Assembly: GCA_016866815.1 (NCBI GenBank)
Contig: VGKZ01000035.1
Span: forward strand, 1-10,382
DNA: 10,382 bases
Direction of reading: 5' to 3'
Origin: Candidatus Peregrinibacteria bacterium
GTDB taxonomy: Bacteria; Patescibacteriota; Gracilibacteria; Peribacterales; Peribacteraceae
Shown: piece by piece, positions 1-5,787 of the stretch
How the letters are laid out: the number at the start of each line of letters is the position of its first letter
Numbering within the stretch: position 1 is the first letter of the stretch
Notes under the pieces: generated by a model
Database searches by the model: none
Told to the model about the DNA's origin: nothing
Seen by the model: the letters and a program-made list of their open reading frames with translations, nothing else
Position numbers and translations under genes: made by a program

Positions 1-675
1 CTCACCATGGCGAACCAGTACGTCGCGCAGCTCCTCATCGGAGAGCGCAGTACGAAGCTCCGTGATGCGGTGTTCGGCAACGTCGGTTCCCTCGTCAGCT
101 TTCAGGTAGGCTCCGAAGATGCGGAGCTCCTCAGTCTTCAGTTTGAGGAGGCTGTGACGCCGAAGGACATTCTCAGCTTGCCGAAGTACCACGCGTACAT
201 GCGACTCATGATCGACGGTATTCCGAGCAAGCCGTTCTCCGTATCCACACTTGCGCCGCCGGAGTTCGTGCAGGACAAGGGAAGGGCCGGCATCATCCGC
301 GATCTCTCCCGGGAGCGGTACAGTGAGCGCAGGGAGATTGTCGAAGAGAAGATCAACAAGTGGGCTGCTTCCGCTGCGGAAGGAAAGTCGAAGGCCAAGC
401 AGGCGGAGAAGTCGAAGGAGAAGGAGGAAGAGGAGATTTCCAAGGCGAAGAAGAAGGGGATGAGCCTGACGGACTACCGTGCGTGGCGCGACCGTGAAAT
501 GTGGACGAACGACTTCAACATGATCCGCAAGCGCTCACTCCTTGGAGAGGCGCTGACGGAGGATGAGAAGAAGACGATGGCTGATCTGGAGAAGAAGCTG
601 CAGGCAAGCGGGGGAGTGCCTCCTGTCAGCAAAGCGCTCCAGCAGGAGCTGGAGAAGAAGAAAAAGCCTCAGTAG
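1..675 (+). CDS. TraG/VirD4-like type IV coupling ATPase, C-terminal end (5' partial)
   Basis: The frame is open to the left edge: the codons before the first ATG (position 7) read Leu-Thr, so the gene starts outside the window and the ATG is probably internal. The segment MANQYVAQLL, followed by RDAVFGNVGSLVSFQVG and LMIDGIPSKPFSVSTLAPP, matches the end of the RecA-like ATPase domain of TraG/TraD/VirD4-type proteins seen repeatedly in Patescibacteria (family knowledge, from memory). The Walker motifs must lie upstream. From about residue 95 after the ATG, the rest is a charged, Lys/Glu-rich, probably coiled-coil tail with a tryptophan-containing patch (DYRAWRDREMW). Such ATPases energise DNA or protein transfer at the inner membrane; in these genomes they often occur outside complete conjugation clusters. 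The gene ends with TAG and overlaps the convergent small gene by 7 bp. Family assignment is fairly sure; the transported substrate is unknown. Confidence 0.78.
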   Translation, partial: LTMANQYVAQLLIGERSTKLRDAVFGNVGSLVSFQVGSEDAELLSLQFEEAVTPKDILSLPKYHAYMRLMIDGIPSKPFSVSTLAPPEFVQDKGRAGIIRDLSRERYSERREIVEEKINKWAASAAEGKSKAKQAEKSKEKEEEEISKAKKKGMSLTDYRAWRDREMWTNDFNMIRKRSLLGEALTEDEKKTMADLEKKLQASGGVPPVSKALQQELEKKKKPQ

Positions 676-1034
676 CTGCTGCTCGGTTCTCCGTAATCGC
701 AGACTGTCGGCCGTGTTCTGCGTGCCGTGTCGCGGCGGTAGTCATTGAACTGACAGCCGCTGTAGTTCTGGTTGTCGCCGAAGGAGGTGACGGTGCGGTA
801 CAGGTGTCCGCGTGCGTACTCACTGTCGTAGGCGGGGACGTACGTGTACACCACGCAGTCACCCCAGGCATTCCGGGCTTTGCAGTCGTAGCCGGGGTAC
901 CGGGAAGCGTCCGCACCTCTGTATGGGTTCTCGAAGGAGAAGACTTTCGGCACCCAGTCCCAGCCTGCGGCCGAGACGGCAGTGGGTGCGGAAATTGCCA
1001 GAGAAAACGCCAATAGCGTAAGGATTTTTCGCAT
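669..1034 (-). CDS. small secreted Cys/Tyr-containing protein of unknown function
   Basis: The 121-residue product begins with a clear Sec signal peptide: MRK, a hydrophobic stretch to about residue 20, then a likely cut after AVSA (about residue 22). The mature part of about 100 residues is rich in Tyr, Arg, Asp and Gly. It has four cysteines at 51, 60, 94 and 112, an even number that suits two disulfides. Residues 49-63 fit Y-x-C-x6-G-D-C-x2-Y, a motif shared with the protein at 1666-2193. No known family is recognised. The gene converges on the ATPase gene with a 7-bp overlap. No Shine-Dalgarno is visible, but a good sigma70-type promoter lies just upstream and would give a leader of about 8 nt. 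A 7-bp perfect stem with a 4-nt loop at 637-654 lies just past the stop; it lacks a good U-tract and is only a weak terminator candidate. Confidence 0.7.
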   Translation of the reverse strand: MRKILTLLAFSLAISAPTAVSAAGWDWVPKVFSFENPYRGADASRYPGYDCKARNAWGDCVVYTYVPAYDSEYARGHLYRTVTSFGDNQNYSGCQFNDYRRDTARRTRPTVCDYGEPSSSY

Positions 1035-1048
1035 GATGGTAGCGCGAA

Positions 1049-1077
1049 ATGCTATGGGCGGCGGGCGGGGGAGTCAA
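1049..1077 (-). promoter_or_regulatory. sigma70-type promoter for the small secreted protein gene
   Basis: On the minus strand TTGACT (1077-1072) is followed by a 17-nt spacer and TAGCAT (1054-1049), close to the TTGACA/TATAAT consensus at ideal spacing. Transcription would start near 1042, about 8 nt before the ATG at 1034, so the mRNA would be almost leaderless. The GC-rich spacer is all C/G/A. Prediction only. Confidence 0.45.
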
Positions 1078-1136
1078 TAATTTCCCGATGGTTTTTTGGC
1101 CTATTCAAGCGGATTTCTTGCATTGCAAAAGGGTGC

Positions 1137-1634
1137 GTGCAAGACTCGCGTATCCGATTTATGAAGGAAAACACAGACACTGGCAAAGGCATCCCTTCGG
1201 GCGAAGAGCAGCTTGCACGCCGCATCAATAAGATCGATGACCGATTGGCAATGAAGGGTGTCGGAGGCAAGGAACTTGCGACGCTCAAGGACGAGAGAAC
1301 CAGACTGAACAGGAGACTTCGGAAGATTCTCCGCAACAAGAAAGCGGAGGCCGAAGAGCGTAACGCGCTGCAGGATTCGCAACTGAAAGATCCCATCACG
1401 TTGCTTTCCGGACTACCCGCGGCAACCATGAGGATTCTCACGGACATCGGATACCGTTCCATCACCCAACTCCGCGATGAGGAACGGTTAGAGCGCGACT
1501 ATTCGGCGTTCCTATCCATCGCAAACAAGAGCAACTATCCCCCAGCTGGCTTGATGCTCATGTGGCTCCGCGGCGAGATTCAAAAGTACGACGACTCCAG
1601 AAGAATGGCGCACCAAAAAAAGCCGTTAGCCTAG
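1137..1634 (+). CDS. small basic coiled-coil protein with HhH-like C-terminus, unknown function
   Basis: The 165-residue product starts at GTG, 3 nt after an AAAAGGG stretch that could serve as a ribosome binding site; the ATG at 1161 (MKENTDTGKG) is the alternative start and has no such site. Residues 20-80 are strongly charged, with heptad-like Leu/Ile spacing (RINKIDDRL, LATLKDERTRLNRRLRKIL), suggesting a helical or coiled-coil arm. Residues about 88-135 (LLSGLPAATMRILTDIGYRS, then ITQLRD) resemble a helix-hairpin-helix, as in the RNA polymerase alpha C-terminal domain. No signal peptide or membrane segment is present, so it should be cytosolic, and nucleic-acid binding is an inference. 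It is transcribed divergently from the 669-1034 gene. Its stop codon TAG lies in the centre of the palindrome that serves the opposite strand as a terminator. Confidence 0.62.
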   Translation: MQDSRIRFMKENTDTGKGIPSGEEQLARRINKIDDRLAMKGVGGKELATLKDERTRLNRRLRKILRNKKAEAEERNALQDSQLKDPITLLSGLPAATMRILTDIGYRSITQLRDEERLERDYSAFLSIANKSNYPPAGLMLMWLRGEIQKYDDSRRMAHQKKPLA

Positions 1635-1644
1635 GCTGACGGCT
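1614..1644 (-). terminator. rho-independent terminator of the 1666-2193 gene
   Basis: Read on the minus strand, a 24-nt near-palindrome (1644-1621, 10-bp stem, CTAG loop, one C-A mismatch) is followed by seven T residues (1621-1615), starting 21 nt after the stop of the minus-strand gene. On the plus strand the same palindrome forms a slightly better stem (G-U instead of the mismatch) but lacks a U-tract, so it acts mainly for the minus strand. It contains the TAG stop of the convergent plus-strand gene. Confidence 0.6.
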
Positions 1645-1665
1645 TCGAAGTTCAAGATAAAGAGT

Positions 1666-2193
1666 TTACCGGGAGCAGTTCCAGCCTGTGCATGTGATGC
1701 TGGTGTGCTCGTAGTTGTAGGAGCCTCCGTTGCCGTGGCTGCCGTACCAGTATCCGTCGTCTTTCCAGTCATTGCCGTACTGCATTCTGTAGGTTCTGTA
1801 GCGGAAGTCGTCCTGGTCGTAGTAGCGGCGGATCATATAATCATCGTCGTCGAAGTAGTCATTGTCGTCGTACGGATCCTCAAACCGCTTGTAGTACGAC
1901 GGGAAGTTGTAGTCGTTGCTCGTGCGGTTGTCCCACGGACTCTGGCGAACATTCCAGGCATTCACCATGCCGTTAAACGGGTAGGTGAGGGAAGTGCGGT
2001 TTCCGTAAGGGCGCGGTGCCTTCAGCGGGTACACGTACTGGGTGCTGCCCTGGTAGCTCATGCAGTGACCGCTGATGTCGCGGTAGTAGCATGTGTACGT
2101 CGGTTCGTAGCTCATGGCGTGTGCCTGTGAGAGCGGCAGCAGCGCTGCAACCGTCAGGGCGGCCGTGAACAGGAGTGCGGGGAGCTTTTTCAT
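1666..2193 (-). CDS. secreted Tyr/Asp-rich protein with paired cysteines, unknown function
   Basis: The chosen start (ATG at 2193) gives 175 residues beginning MKKLPALLFTAALTVAALLP, an evident signal peptide ending near SQAHA (residue 26). The open frame continues upstream to 2340, but that part only translates the 9-bp repeat into Pro-Leu-x units and would bury the signal peptide. The mature protein is rich in Tyr, Asp, Asn and Arg, with an acidic run near 106-118 (DPYDDNDYFDDDD) and a Gly/Tyr-rich end. Cysteines are at 35, 44, 168 and 173. Residues 33-47 fit Y-x-C-x6-G-H-C-x2-Y, as in the protein at 669-1034, so the two may be distant paralogues or share a small disulfide-clamped module. 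Function is not recognised; metal binding by the acidic run is only a possibility. No Shine-Dalgarno is seen. A terminator follows at 1644-1614. Confidence 0.68.
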   Translation of the reverse strand: MKKLPALLFTAALTVAALLPLSQAHAMSYEPTYTCYYRDISGHCMSYQGSTQYVYPLKAPRPYGNRTSLTYPFNGMVNAWNVRQSPWDNRTSNDYNFPSYYKRFEDPYDDNDYFDDDDYMIRRYYDQDDFRYRTYRMQYGNDWKDDGYWYGSHGNGGSYNYEHTSITCTGWNCSR

Positions 2194-2276
2194 GGAATTG
2201 AGGGAAAAAGGGGTCAAGCGTACTAAGGTTGCTGCCCTGTGCAATGACGATTGAGTACAGAAAGGAGTCAGACGAT

Positions 2277-2348
2277 GAGGACTCAGAGGATCCAGAGGAT
2301 TCAGAGGAAAAAGAGGACTCAGAGGATCCAGAGGACTCAAAGGAACCG
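2277..2348. repeat. 9-bp tandem repeat, eight units, GAGGAyyCA type
   Basis: Eight contiguous 9-bp units run GAGGACTCA, GAGGATCCA, GAGGATTCA, GAGGAAAAA, GAGGACTCA, GAGGATCCA, GAGGACTCA, AAGGAACCG. Units 1-4 and 5-8 form a 36-bp higher-order repeat (18 of 18 matches over units 1-2 against 5-6). The plus strand is purine-rich. As the period is a multiple of three, all frames stay open, which explains the spurious upward extension of the 1666-2193 gene. There are no spacers of CRISPR size. Confidence 0.85.
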
Positions 2349-2362
2349 TCTTGTCGGCCGTA

Positions 2363-2378
2363 GTCAGCCTAGGCTGAC
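2363..2378. repeat. 16-bp perfect palindrome, second copy of the 1621-1644 core
   Basis: GTCAGCCTAGGCTGAC is fully self-complementary. Fourteen bases (AGCCTAGGCTGACG) are identical to 1628-1641, the core of the terminator hairpin downstream of the secreted-protein gene. The two copies bracket that gene. This copy has no T-tract on either side. Confidence 0.5.
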
Positions 2379-2580
2379 GAAGGCTGAAGGTTTCCTCTCA
2401 TAAGGACAAAGAGGGGGATGACCGCACACGCGAACCTTGCGTATGCCCCGGATGAGGGGGCCGCAAGCGATCACGTTGCCTGTCCACGCTGTCCAAAGAT
2501 GGAAAGTTGTTCGGGAGGAACGTGCGCCTGCTTGGGCGATCATCTCGCTCTCTGCGGTTTCTCACTCTGCAAGCTGTCGG

Positions 2581-2620
2581 CTTGTCCTGAGTGAACCCCG
2601 TAGGGGCGAATCGAAGGGGG
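2581..2620. repeat. REP-like intergenic palindromic element (candidate)
   Basis: The segment beginning CTTGTCCTGAGTGAACCCCG and continuing with TAGGGGCGAATCGAAGG contains the CCCC-GTA-GGGG hairpin. It resembles the CTTGTCCTGAG...TCGAAGG interspersed sequences seen between genes in many bacteria (from memory). Only one copy is visible here, so dispersion cannot be shown from this window. A further hairpin, CAAGC-tgtcg-GCTTG, lies directly before it at 2570-2584. Confidence 0.33.
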
Positions 2621-2642
2621 TGAAGGAGCGGGGAGAAGACGA

Positions 2643-2699
2643 GCATCGGGACTCCTGCGTGTGTGTTTGTGTGTTTCTGTATGTGTGGAGTCCCGATGC
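2643..2699. repeat. 13-bp perfect inverted repeat around a 31-nt GT-rich loop
   Basis: GCATCGGGACTCC (2643-2655) and GGAGTCCCGATGC (2687-2699) are exact inverted copies. The 31 bases between them are almost pure alternating T and G on the plus strand (A and C on the minus strand). No T-tract follows on either strand, so it is not an ordinary terminator. It could be a structured RNA hairpin, a cruciform or a protein-binding site. Confidence 0.6.
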
Positions 2700-2964
2700 G
2701 GAGAGGAGGGCGATCCGTCACTCTTGCGAGTGCCGAGAAAGGCTGATGGGCTTAGGACCTCTCTGAGCGACTTGCTGTGTGCAAATCACATCATCGTACC
2801 GTTGCTGAAAAATCTTGCAACTTTCTCCTGTGGCACGGTTGGATTTCAGTGTTTTGGATACAAAATTTATACAAAAGTTAACATCGCACTTCTTCTCTTA
2901 ATCAACTCAAAAATTCGTCCATTGTTCAAAAAATGTCCGATGATGAGAACCGTGACAATTTTAC

Positions 2965-4101
2965 TTATCCTTCGATCCCCAGCATGACGCGCATGATGAT
3001 TTCCGCCATCTCTCCGCGCGTCACAAACTGATTCGGATCACTGAACGTCGTCGGCAGAGCGCTGATGCGCGACAATGCGTAGACGTACGGTCTCCACCAC
3101 ACACCCTCGGCATCTTTGGGGTCGATTGCGAGTGAGAAAGCGTTGACGACGATTTTGCTCGCTTCAGCGAAGTTCACGTTCTGTGCCGGCTTGAACGTGC
3201 CATCCGGATACCCGGCGATGATGTTCTCTTTCTTGGCGAGACAGACGAAAGGTGCAAACCAATCACCTGCAGAGACATCGGAGAAGAGCGATGTGAGCTC
3301 GCAGGCCTCGATGTTTTCGGGACCGAAGGTCGCTCCGATGATGATCTTGGTGAATTCTGCGCGGTTGATGCGTGCATCAGGCTTGAAGCTGCCGTCGGAG
3401 TAGCCCTTCACGATGCCCTCCTCTCTGACGAAGCTGATGGCGGATGCATTCGGGTGTGTCGGAGGAACGTCGGAGAATACGCCTGCAGACGAGCTTTGCT
3501 GCTGTCCGGAGGATGATGATCCGTTCCCGGTGACTTCACCGCCGCTGAACTCGCAGGGAGCAACGAAGTAGTTGATGGGATGTCCGTCCTCGGTGCAGGC
3601 GGGATGCACGACACCGTTTTTGCAGACATACGGGACGCAGGAAGGAGCGCTGAGTGATGTGGAAGCTGCAGAGGATGATTCACCGTCGTAGGCGTTGAGC
3701 CAGGCGATCAGTGCGTCTGCCCCCTCGGTCACCACTGTTCCGCTGCAGAGGTTGGACGTCATTGTGCCGGCATCATCGCGCGATGCGAACACCACGTAGG
3801 AACCGGACTTCCGGAAGTCCAGGCCGCACATGGCGCTGTTCGCGTTGGTCGAGATCTGCGTAAATGCTTCGGGACGTCCTTTCCATGCTTTCTCCACGCT
3901 GAAGACGGCGCTCGAACGGCCACTCTGACTTTCGGCAACCGTAAGCTCCGCAACGCTTCCCATGAAGACCATATCCGCATGTGCGAAGTGTACCGCGTAC
4001 CCTTCCTCCGGATTCTCATACCCCACGCAGGAGCAGGCGAGTGCTGTTGCGGGAACGAGGAGCAAAACGACCGAGCTGATTGCTGTGGCGATTGGCTTCA
4101 T
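2965..4101 (-). CDS. exported NTR/TIMP-like and S-layer-homology (SLH) domain protein
   Basis: The ATG at 4101 gives 378 residues starting MKPIATAISSVVLLLVPATA, a Sec signal peptide ending ALA before Cys-Ser-Cys; the ATG at 4149 would add 16 residues ahead of it. The mature N-terminus (CSCVGY, later ADMVFMGSVAEL, FSVEKAWKG, MCGLDFRKSGSYVVFA, CSGT) fits the netrin/TIMP-like fold, where a free N-terminal Cys is typical. A Cys-rich piece at about 150-185 (CVPYVCKNGVVHPAC, then NYFVAPC) and a Ser/Gln-rich linker follow. Three SLH repeats cover about residues 205-375: FSDVPPTHPNASAI with GYSDGSFKPDARINRAEF, FSDVSAGDWFAPF with GYPDGTFKPAQNVNFAEASK, and WWRPYVYALS with VTRGEMAEI. SLH domains usually anchor proteins to cell-wall-linked polymers, so this is probably a surface protein. 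The role of the NTR-like domain is unknown. It appears monocistronic. Confidence 0.83.
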   Translation of the reverse strand: MKPIATAISSVVLLLVPATALACSCVGYENPEEGYAVHFAHADMVFMGSVAELTVAESQSGRSSAVFSVEKAWKGRPEAFTQISTNANSAMCGLDFRKSGSYVVFASRDDAGTMTSNLCSGTVVTEGADALIAWLNAYDGESSSAASTSLSAPSCVPYVCKNGVVHPACTEDGHPINYFVAPCEFSGGEVTGNGSSSSGQQQSSSAGVFSDVPPTHPNASAISFVREEGIVKGYSDGSFKPDARINRAEFTKIIIGATFGPENIEACELTSLFSDVSAGDWFAPFVCLAKKENIIAGYPDGTFKPAQNVNFAEASKIVVNAFSLAIDPKDAEGVWWRPYVYALSRISALPTTFSDPNQFVTRGEMAEIIMRVMLGIEG

Positions 4102-4123
4102 AGGTATGTAAAAAGACCGCAAA

Positions 4124-4149
4124 AGTATAGCGGAATTCCGCCCCGTCAA
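4124..4149 (-). promoter_or_regulatory. candidate promoter with palindromic spacer for the SLH gene
   Basis: On the minus strand TTGACG (4149-4144) and TATACT (4129-4124) are separated by only 14 nt. The spacer contains the perfect 12-bp palindrome GCGGAATTCCGC (4141-4130). The -10 element lies 22 nt upstream of the ATG at 4101. The short spacer would make an unassisted promoter weak, and the palindrome could be an operator. Prediction only. Confidence 0.38.
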
Positions 4150-4165
4150 CAGGGATGAAATGGAT

Positions 4166-4296
4166 TTAAGACTGCAATTTTCTCAGTTCGGCAAGCATCA
4201 GTGCATCATGGGTTTCGGGATGCATGCGCTCACCCCCAGAACGGCGGCATTGGCGCTCGTGAAATCAGCCAAGCGGTCACGGAAGCCGCGGGACAT
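4166..4296 (-). pseudogene. probable peroxiredoxin (BCP/AhpC-type) remnant in a 322-bp gap
   Basis: In the gap between the SLH gene and glyA (4102-4423), the minus-strand frame starting at 4296 reads MSRGFRDRLADFTSANAAVL followed by GVSA. This resembles the segment just after the peroxidatic Cys in bacterioferritin-comigratory-type peroxiredoxins (typical pattern xxGFRDRxxDFxxxxAxVLGVS). The frame then stops after ten unrelated residues. In another frame the same strand continues from 4225 as MHPETHDALMLAELRKLQS and ends in TAA at 4166; it could be the shifted continuation or a tiny ORF, with a GGGGGTG stretch upstream of its ATG. The catalytic Cys and the remaining two thirds of the domain are missing. 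Nothing else is recognised in the gap. Similarity was judged by eye on about 24 residues. Confidence 0.38.
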
Positions 4297-4423
4297 CGCA
4301 GAGTTCTTGGCTGCTCTGTTCTTGGGTTCTTGAATGCATTGTACAAAATCAGAGCAAACGCGCATCGAACAACAATGGACAACCTCATAGCAGGAGCTAC
4401 GGTTCTACGAGCAGCGGTAAGCT

Positions 4424-5689
4424 TCACCAGCGCGACGGATCGATGCCCGGACAGGGGAAGTCCTTGCAGCATTCCTTCACTTCTCCTGCAATCTTGGCGA
4501 GAGCCGCATCGTCGGATGCTGCGATGATCGCCCTGTTCATCCAGTCGCCGAGCTTCTTCATTTCCGGTTCCTTCATGCCGCGGGACGTGACTGACGGCGT
4601 ACCGATGCGGACACCGGACGGTTTGAACGGGGGATTCGGATCGAAGGGGACGGTGTTGCAGTTGACCACGATGCCGGCCTTGTCGAGCGCTTTCGCTGCT
4701 TCGCGGCCGCCGATGCCTTTGCTCTTCTGCGTCTCGAAGAGGATGAGGTGGTTGTCGGTTCCCCCCGAGACGAGGCGGAAGCCGTGACCGTTGAGTGATT
4801 CTGCGAGCGCCTTAGCGTTCTTCACGATCTGCTGTGCATAGGTCTTGAATTCCGGCTGTGCCGCTTCGTGCAACGCAACGGCGATGGCGGCGGTCGTCGC
4901 ATTGTGCGGGCCGCCCTGCAGTCCCGGCATGATGGCTTTGTCGACTTTCTCTGCGTACTGCTCCTTGCAGAGGATCATGGCGCCACGTGGGCCGCGGAGT
5001 GTCTTGTGGGAGGTGGTGATACCGGTGTCGGCCATCGGGTACGGACTCGGGTGTACGCCGCCGACGATGAGGCCGGTGATGTGGGAGGTGTCTGCGTGGA
5101 AGAGCGCGCCGACGTCATCACAGATTTCCCGGAACTTCACGAAATCGATAATGCGCGGGTACGCTGTGTATCCGGCGATGATCATTTTAGGCTTCACTTC
5201 GCGTGCCTGCTTGAGGATCTTGTCGTAGTTGAGGAGCTCCGTCTCCTGGTCGAGTTCGTAGGGAGACGAATGGTACGTGAGCCCCGAGAAGTTTACCTTC
5301 CAGCCGTGCGTCAGGTGGCCGCCGTGCGGGAGCGCCAGACCCATGATGGTGTCGCCGTGCGAGAGGACGGCGTGGTAGACGGCCATATTCGCCGGACTTC
5401 CGGAGTAGGGTTGCACGTTGGCGTGCGGCATGCCGAAGAGCTTCTTCGCTCGTTCGATGGCGAGGCTCTCCACCTGGTCGATGATCTGCTGCCCCTCGTA
5501 GTACCGCTTTCCGGGGTACCCTTCGCTGTAGATATTGGTCAGCACGCTTCCCGTCGCTTCGAAGACCGCCTTCGATGCGTAGTTTTCCGAAGGGATCAGG
5601 CGCATCTTGTCCCACTCGCGCTTTTCTTCCGCGATGATCAGGTTGCGGACTTCTGGATCAGTTTTTTCGAGACAGGGGAGGTAGGTCAT
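4424..5689 (-). CDS. glyA: serine hydroxymethyltransferase (SHMT)
   Basis: This PLP enzyme interconverts serine plus THF and glycine plus 5,10-methylene-THF, the main supply of one-carbon units. The 421 residues match the family length (about 415-430). Landmarks are LIPSEN (31-36), the Gly-rich GYPGKRYYEG (57-66), QPYSGSPAN (93-101), GGHLTHG (123-129), HADTSHITGL (198-207) and the PLP-lysine segment ITTSHKTLRGPRGA with Lys229. GLQGGPHN and SGVRIGTPSVTSRG near the end are also typical. Compared with the usual D-x-A-H and TTTTHKTLRGPRGG, this protein has D-T-S-H and TTSHKTLRGPRGA, conservative changes. The ATG at 5689 gives the expected N-terminus (MTYLPCLEKTDPEV). No Shine-Dalgarno is seen. 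It lies 109 bp downstream of the folate cyclo-ligase gene and has its own candidate promoter. No clear terminator follows. Confidence 0.97.
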   Translation of the reverse strand: MTYLPCLEKTDPEVRNLIIAEEKREWDKMRLIPSENYASKAVFEATGSVLTNIYSEGYPGKRYYEGQQIIDQVESLAIERAKKLFGMPHANVQPYSGSPANMAVYHAVLSHGDTIMGLALPHGGHLTHGWKVNFSGLTYHSSPYELDQETELLNYDKILKQAREVKPKMIIAGYTAYPRIIDFVKFREICDDVGALFHADTSHITGLIVGGVHPSPYPMADTGITTSHKTLRGPRGAMILCKEQYAEKVDKAIMPGLQGGPHNATTAAIAVALHEAAQPEFKTYAQQIVKNAKALAESLNGHGFRLVSGGTDNHLILFETQKSKGIGGREAAKALDKAGIVVNCNTVPFDPNPPFKPSGVRIGTPSVTSRGMKEPEMKKLGDWMNRAIIAASDDAALAKIAGEVKECCKDFPCPGIDPSRW

Positions 5690-5715
5690 GAGTGAGTTTG
5701 AAGAGAGGGGACAGG

Positions 5716-5744
5716 AGTATGAATGAAAAGTTCTTCGTTGTTAA
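5716..5744 (-). promoter_or_regulatory. candidate sigma70 promoter of glyA
   Basis: On the minus strand TTAACA (5744-5739), a 17-nt spacer and CATACT (5721-5716) lie in the gap upstream of glyA. Transcription would start near 5709, giving a leader of about 20 nt with no Shine-Dalgarno. It suggests that glyA can be expressed apart from the upstream cyclo-ligase and dnaX genes. Prediction only. Confidence 0.4.
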
Positions 5745-5787
5745 GTTGTTGTGTTCCTTAAAACTGCCAAACAATGTAGCAACCCAA

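Larger units (their letters stand above)
2194..2964. other. 771-bp region without a convincing gene
   Basis: Open frames here (for example 2437-2766 plus, 2398-2721 minus) have unnatural composition and no domain, signal peptide or ribosome site. The left third holds a 9-bp tandem repeat (2277-2348) and a 16-bp palindrome (2363-2378). The middle (about 2400-2765) is GC-rich and full of potential hairpins: 2436-2467 (6-bp plus 4-bp stems), 2570-2584, 2596-2606, 2643-2699 and 2719-2732. A longer pairing of 2544-2555 with 2698-2708 is also possible. The right part (about 2765-2964) is clearly AT-rich with short T and A runs. No known structured RNA (tmRNA, RNase P, SRP, 6S) could be recognised from its conserved motifs. 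Confidence 0.6.

Noticed and set aside
1705..2130. 141-residue Val-rich plus-strand ORF that looks like a membrane protein
   Set aside because: The Val/Ile runs are the complement of Asp and Tyr codons of the secreted protein on the minus strand; the hydrophobicity is an artefact.
2194..2340. 49-residue N-terminal extension of the 1666-2193 gene with Pro-Leu-x repeats
   Set aside because: It is a translation of the 9-bp tandem repeat and would place a clear signal peptide inside the protein.
2277..2348. Possible CRISPR array
   Set aside because: Units are 9 bp and contiguous, with no spacers and no cas genes nearby.
2275..2403. 42-residue basic plus-strand ORF across the tandem repeat (MRTQRIQRIQRKK...)
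   Set aside because: Its content is dictated by the repeat; no ribosome site or homology is apparent.
2400..2765. tmRNA, RNase P RNA, SRP RNA or 6S RNA
   Set aside because: The conserved motifs expected for these RNAs could not be found on either strand, so only an unassigned structured segment is reported.
2437..2766. 109-residue plus-strand ORF with a Cys-Val run
   Set aside because: The Cys-Val run is the GT-rich loop of the inverted repeat read in frame, and the rest covers the REP-like element; composition is not protein-like.
4230..4472. 80-residue minus-strand ORF overlapping the glyA 3' end
   Set aside because: It is out of frame with both glyA and the peroxiredoxin-like frame and shows no recognisable features.
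4868..5695. 275-residue plus-strand ORF opposite glyA
   Set aside because: Antisense shadow of the SHMT gene with Val/Arg/Asp-heavy composition and no recognisable motif.
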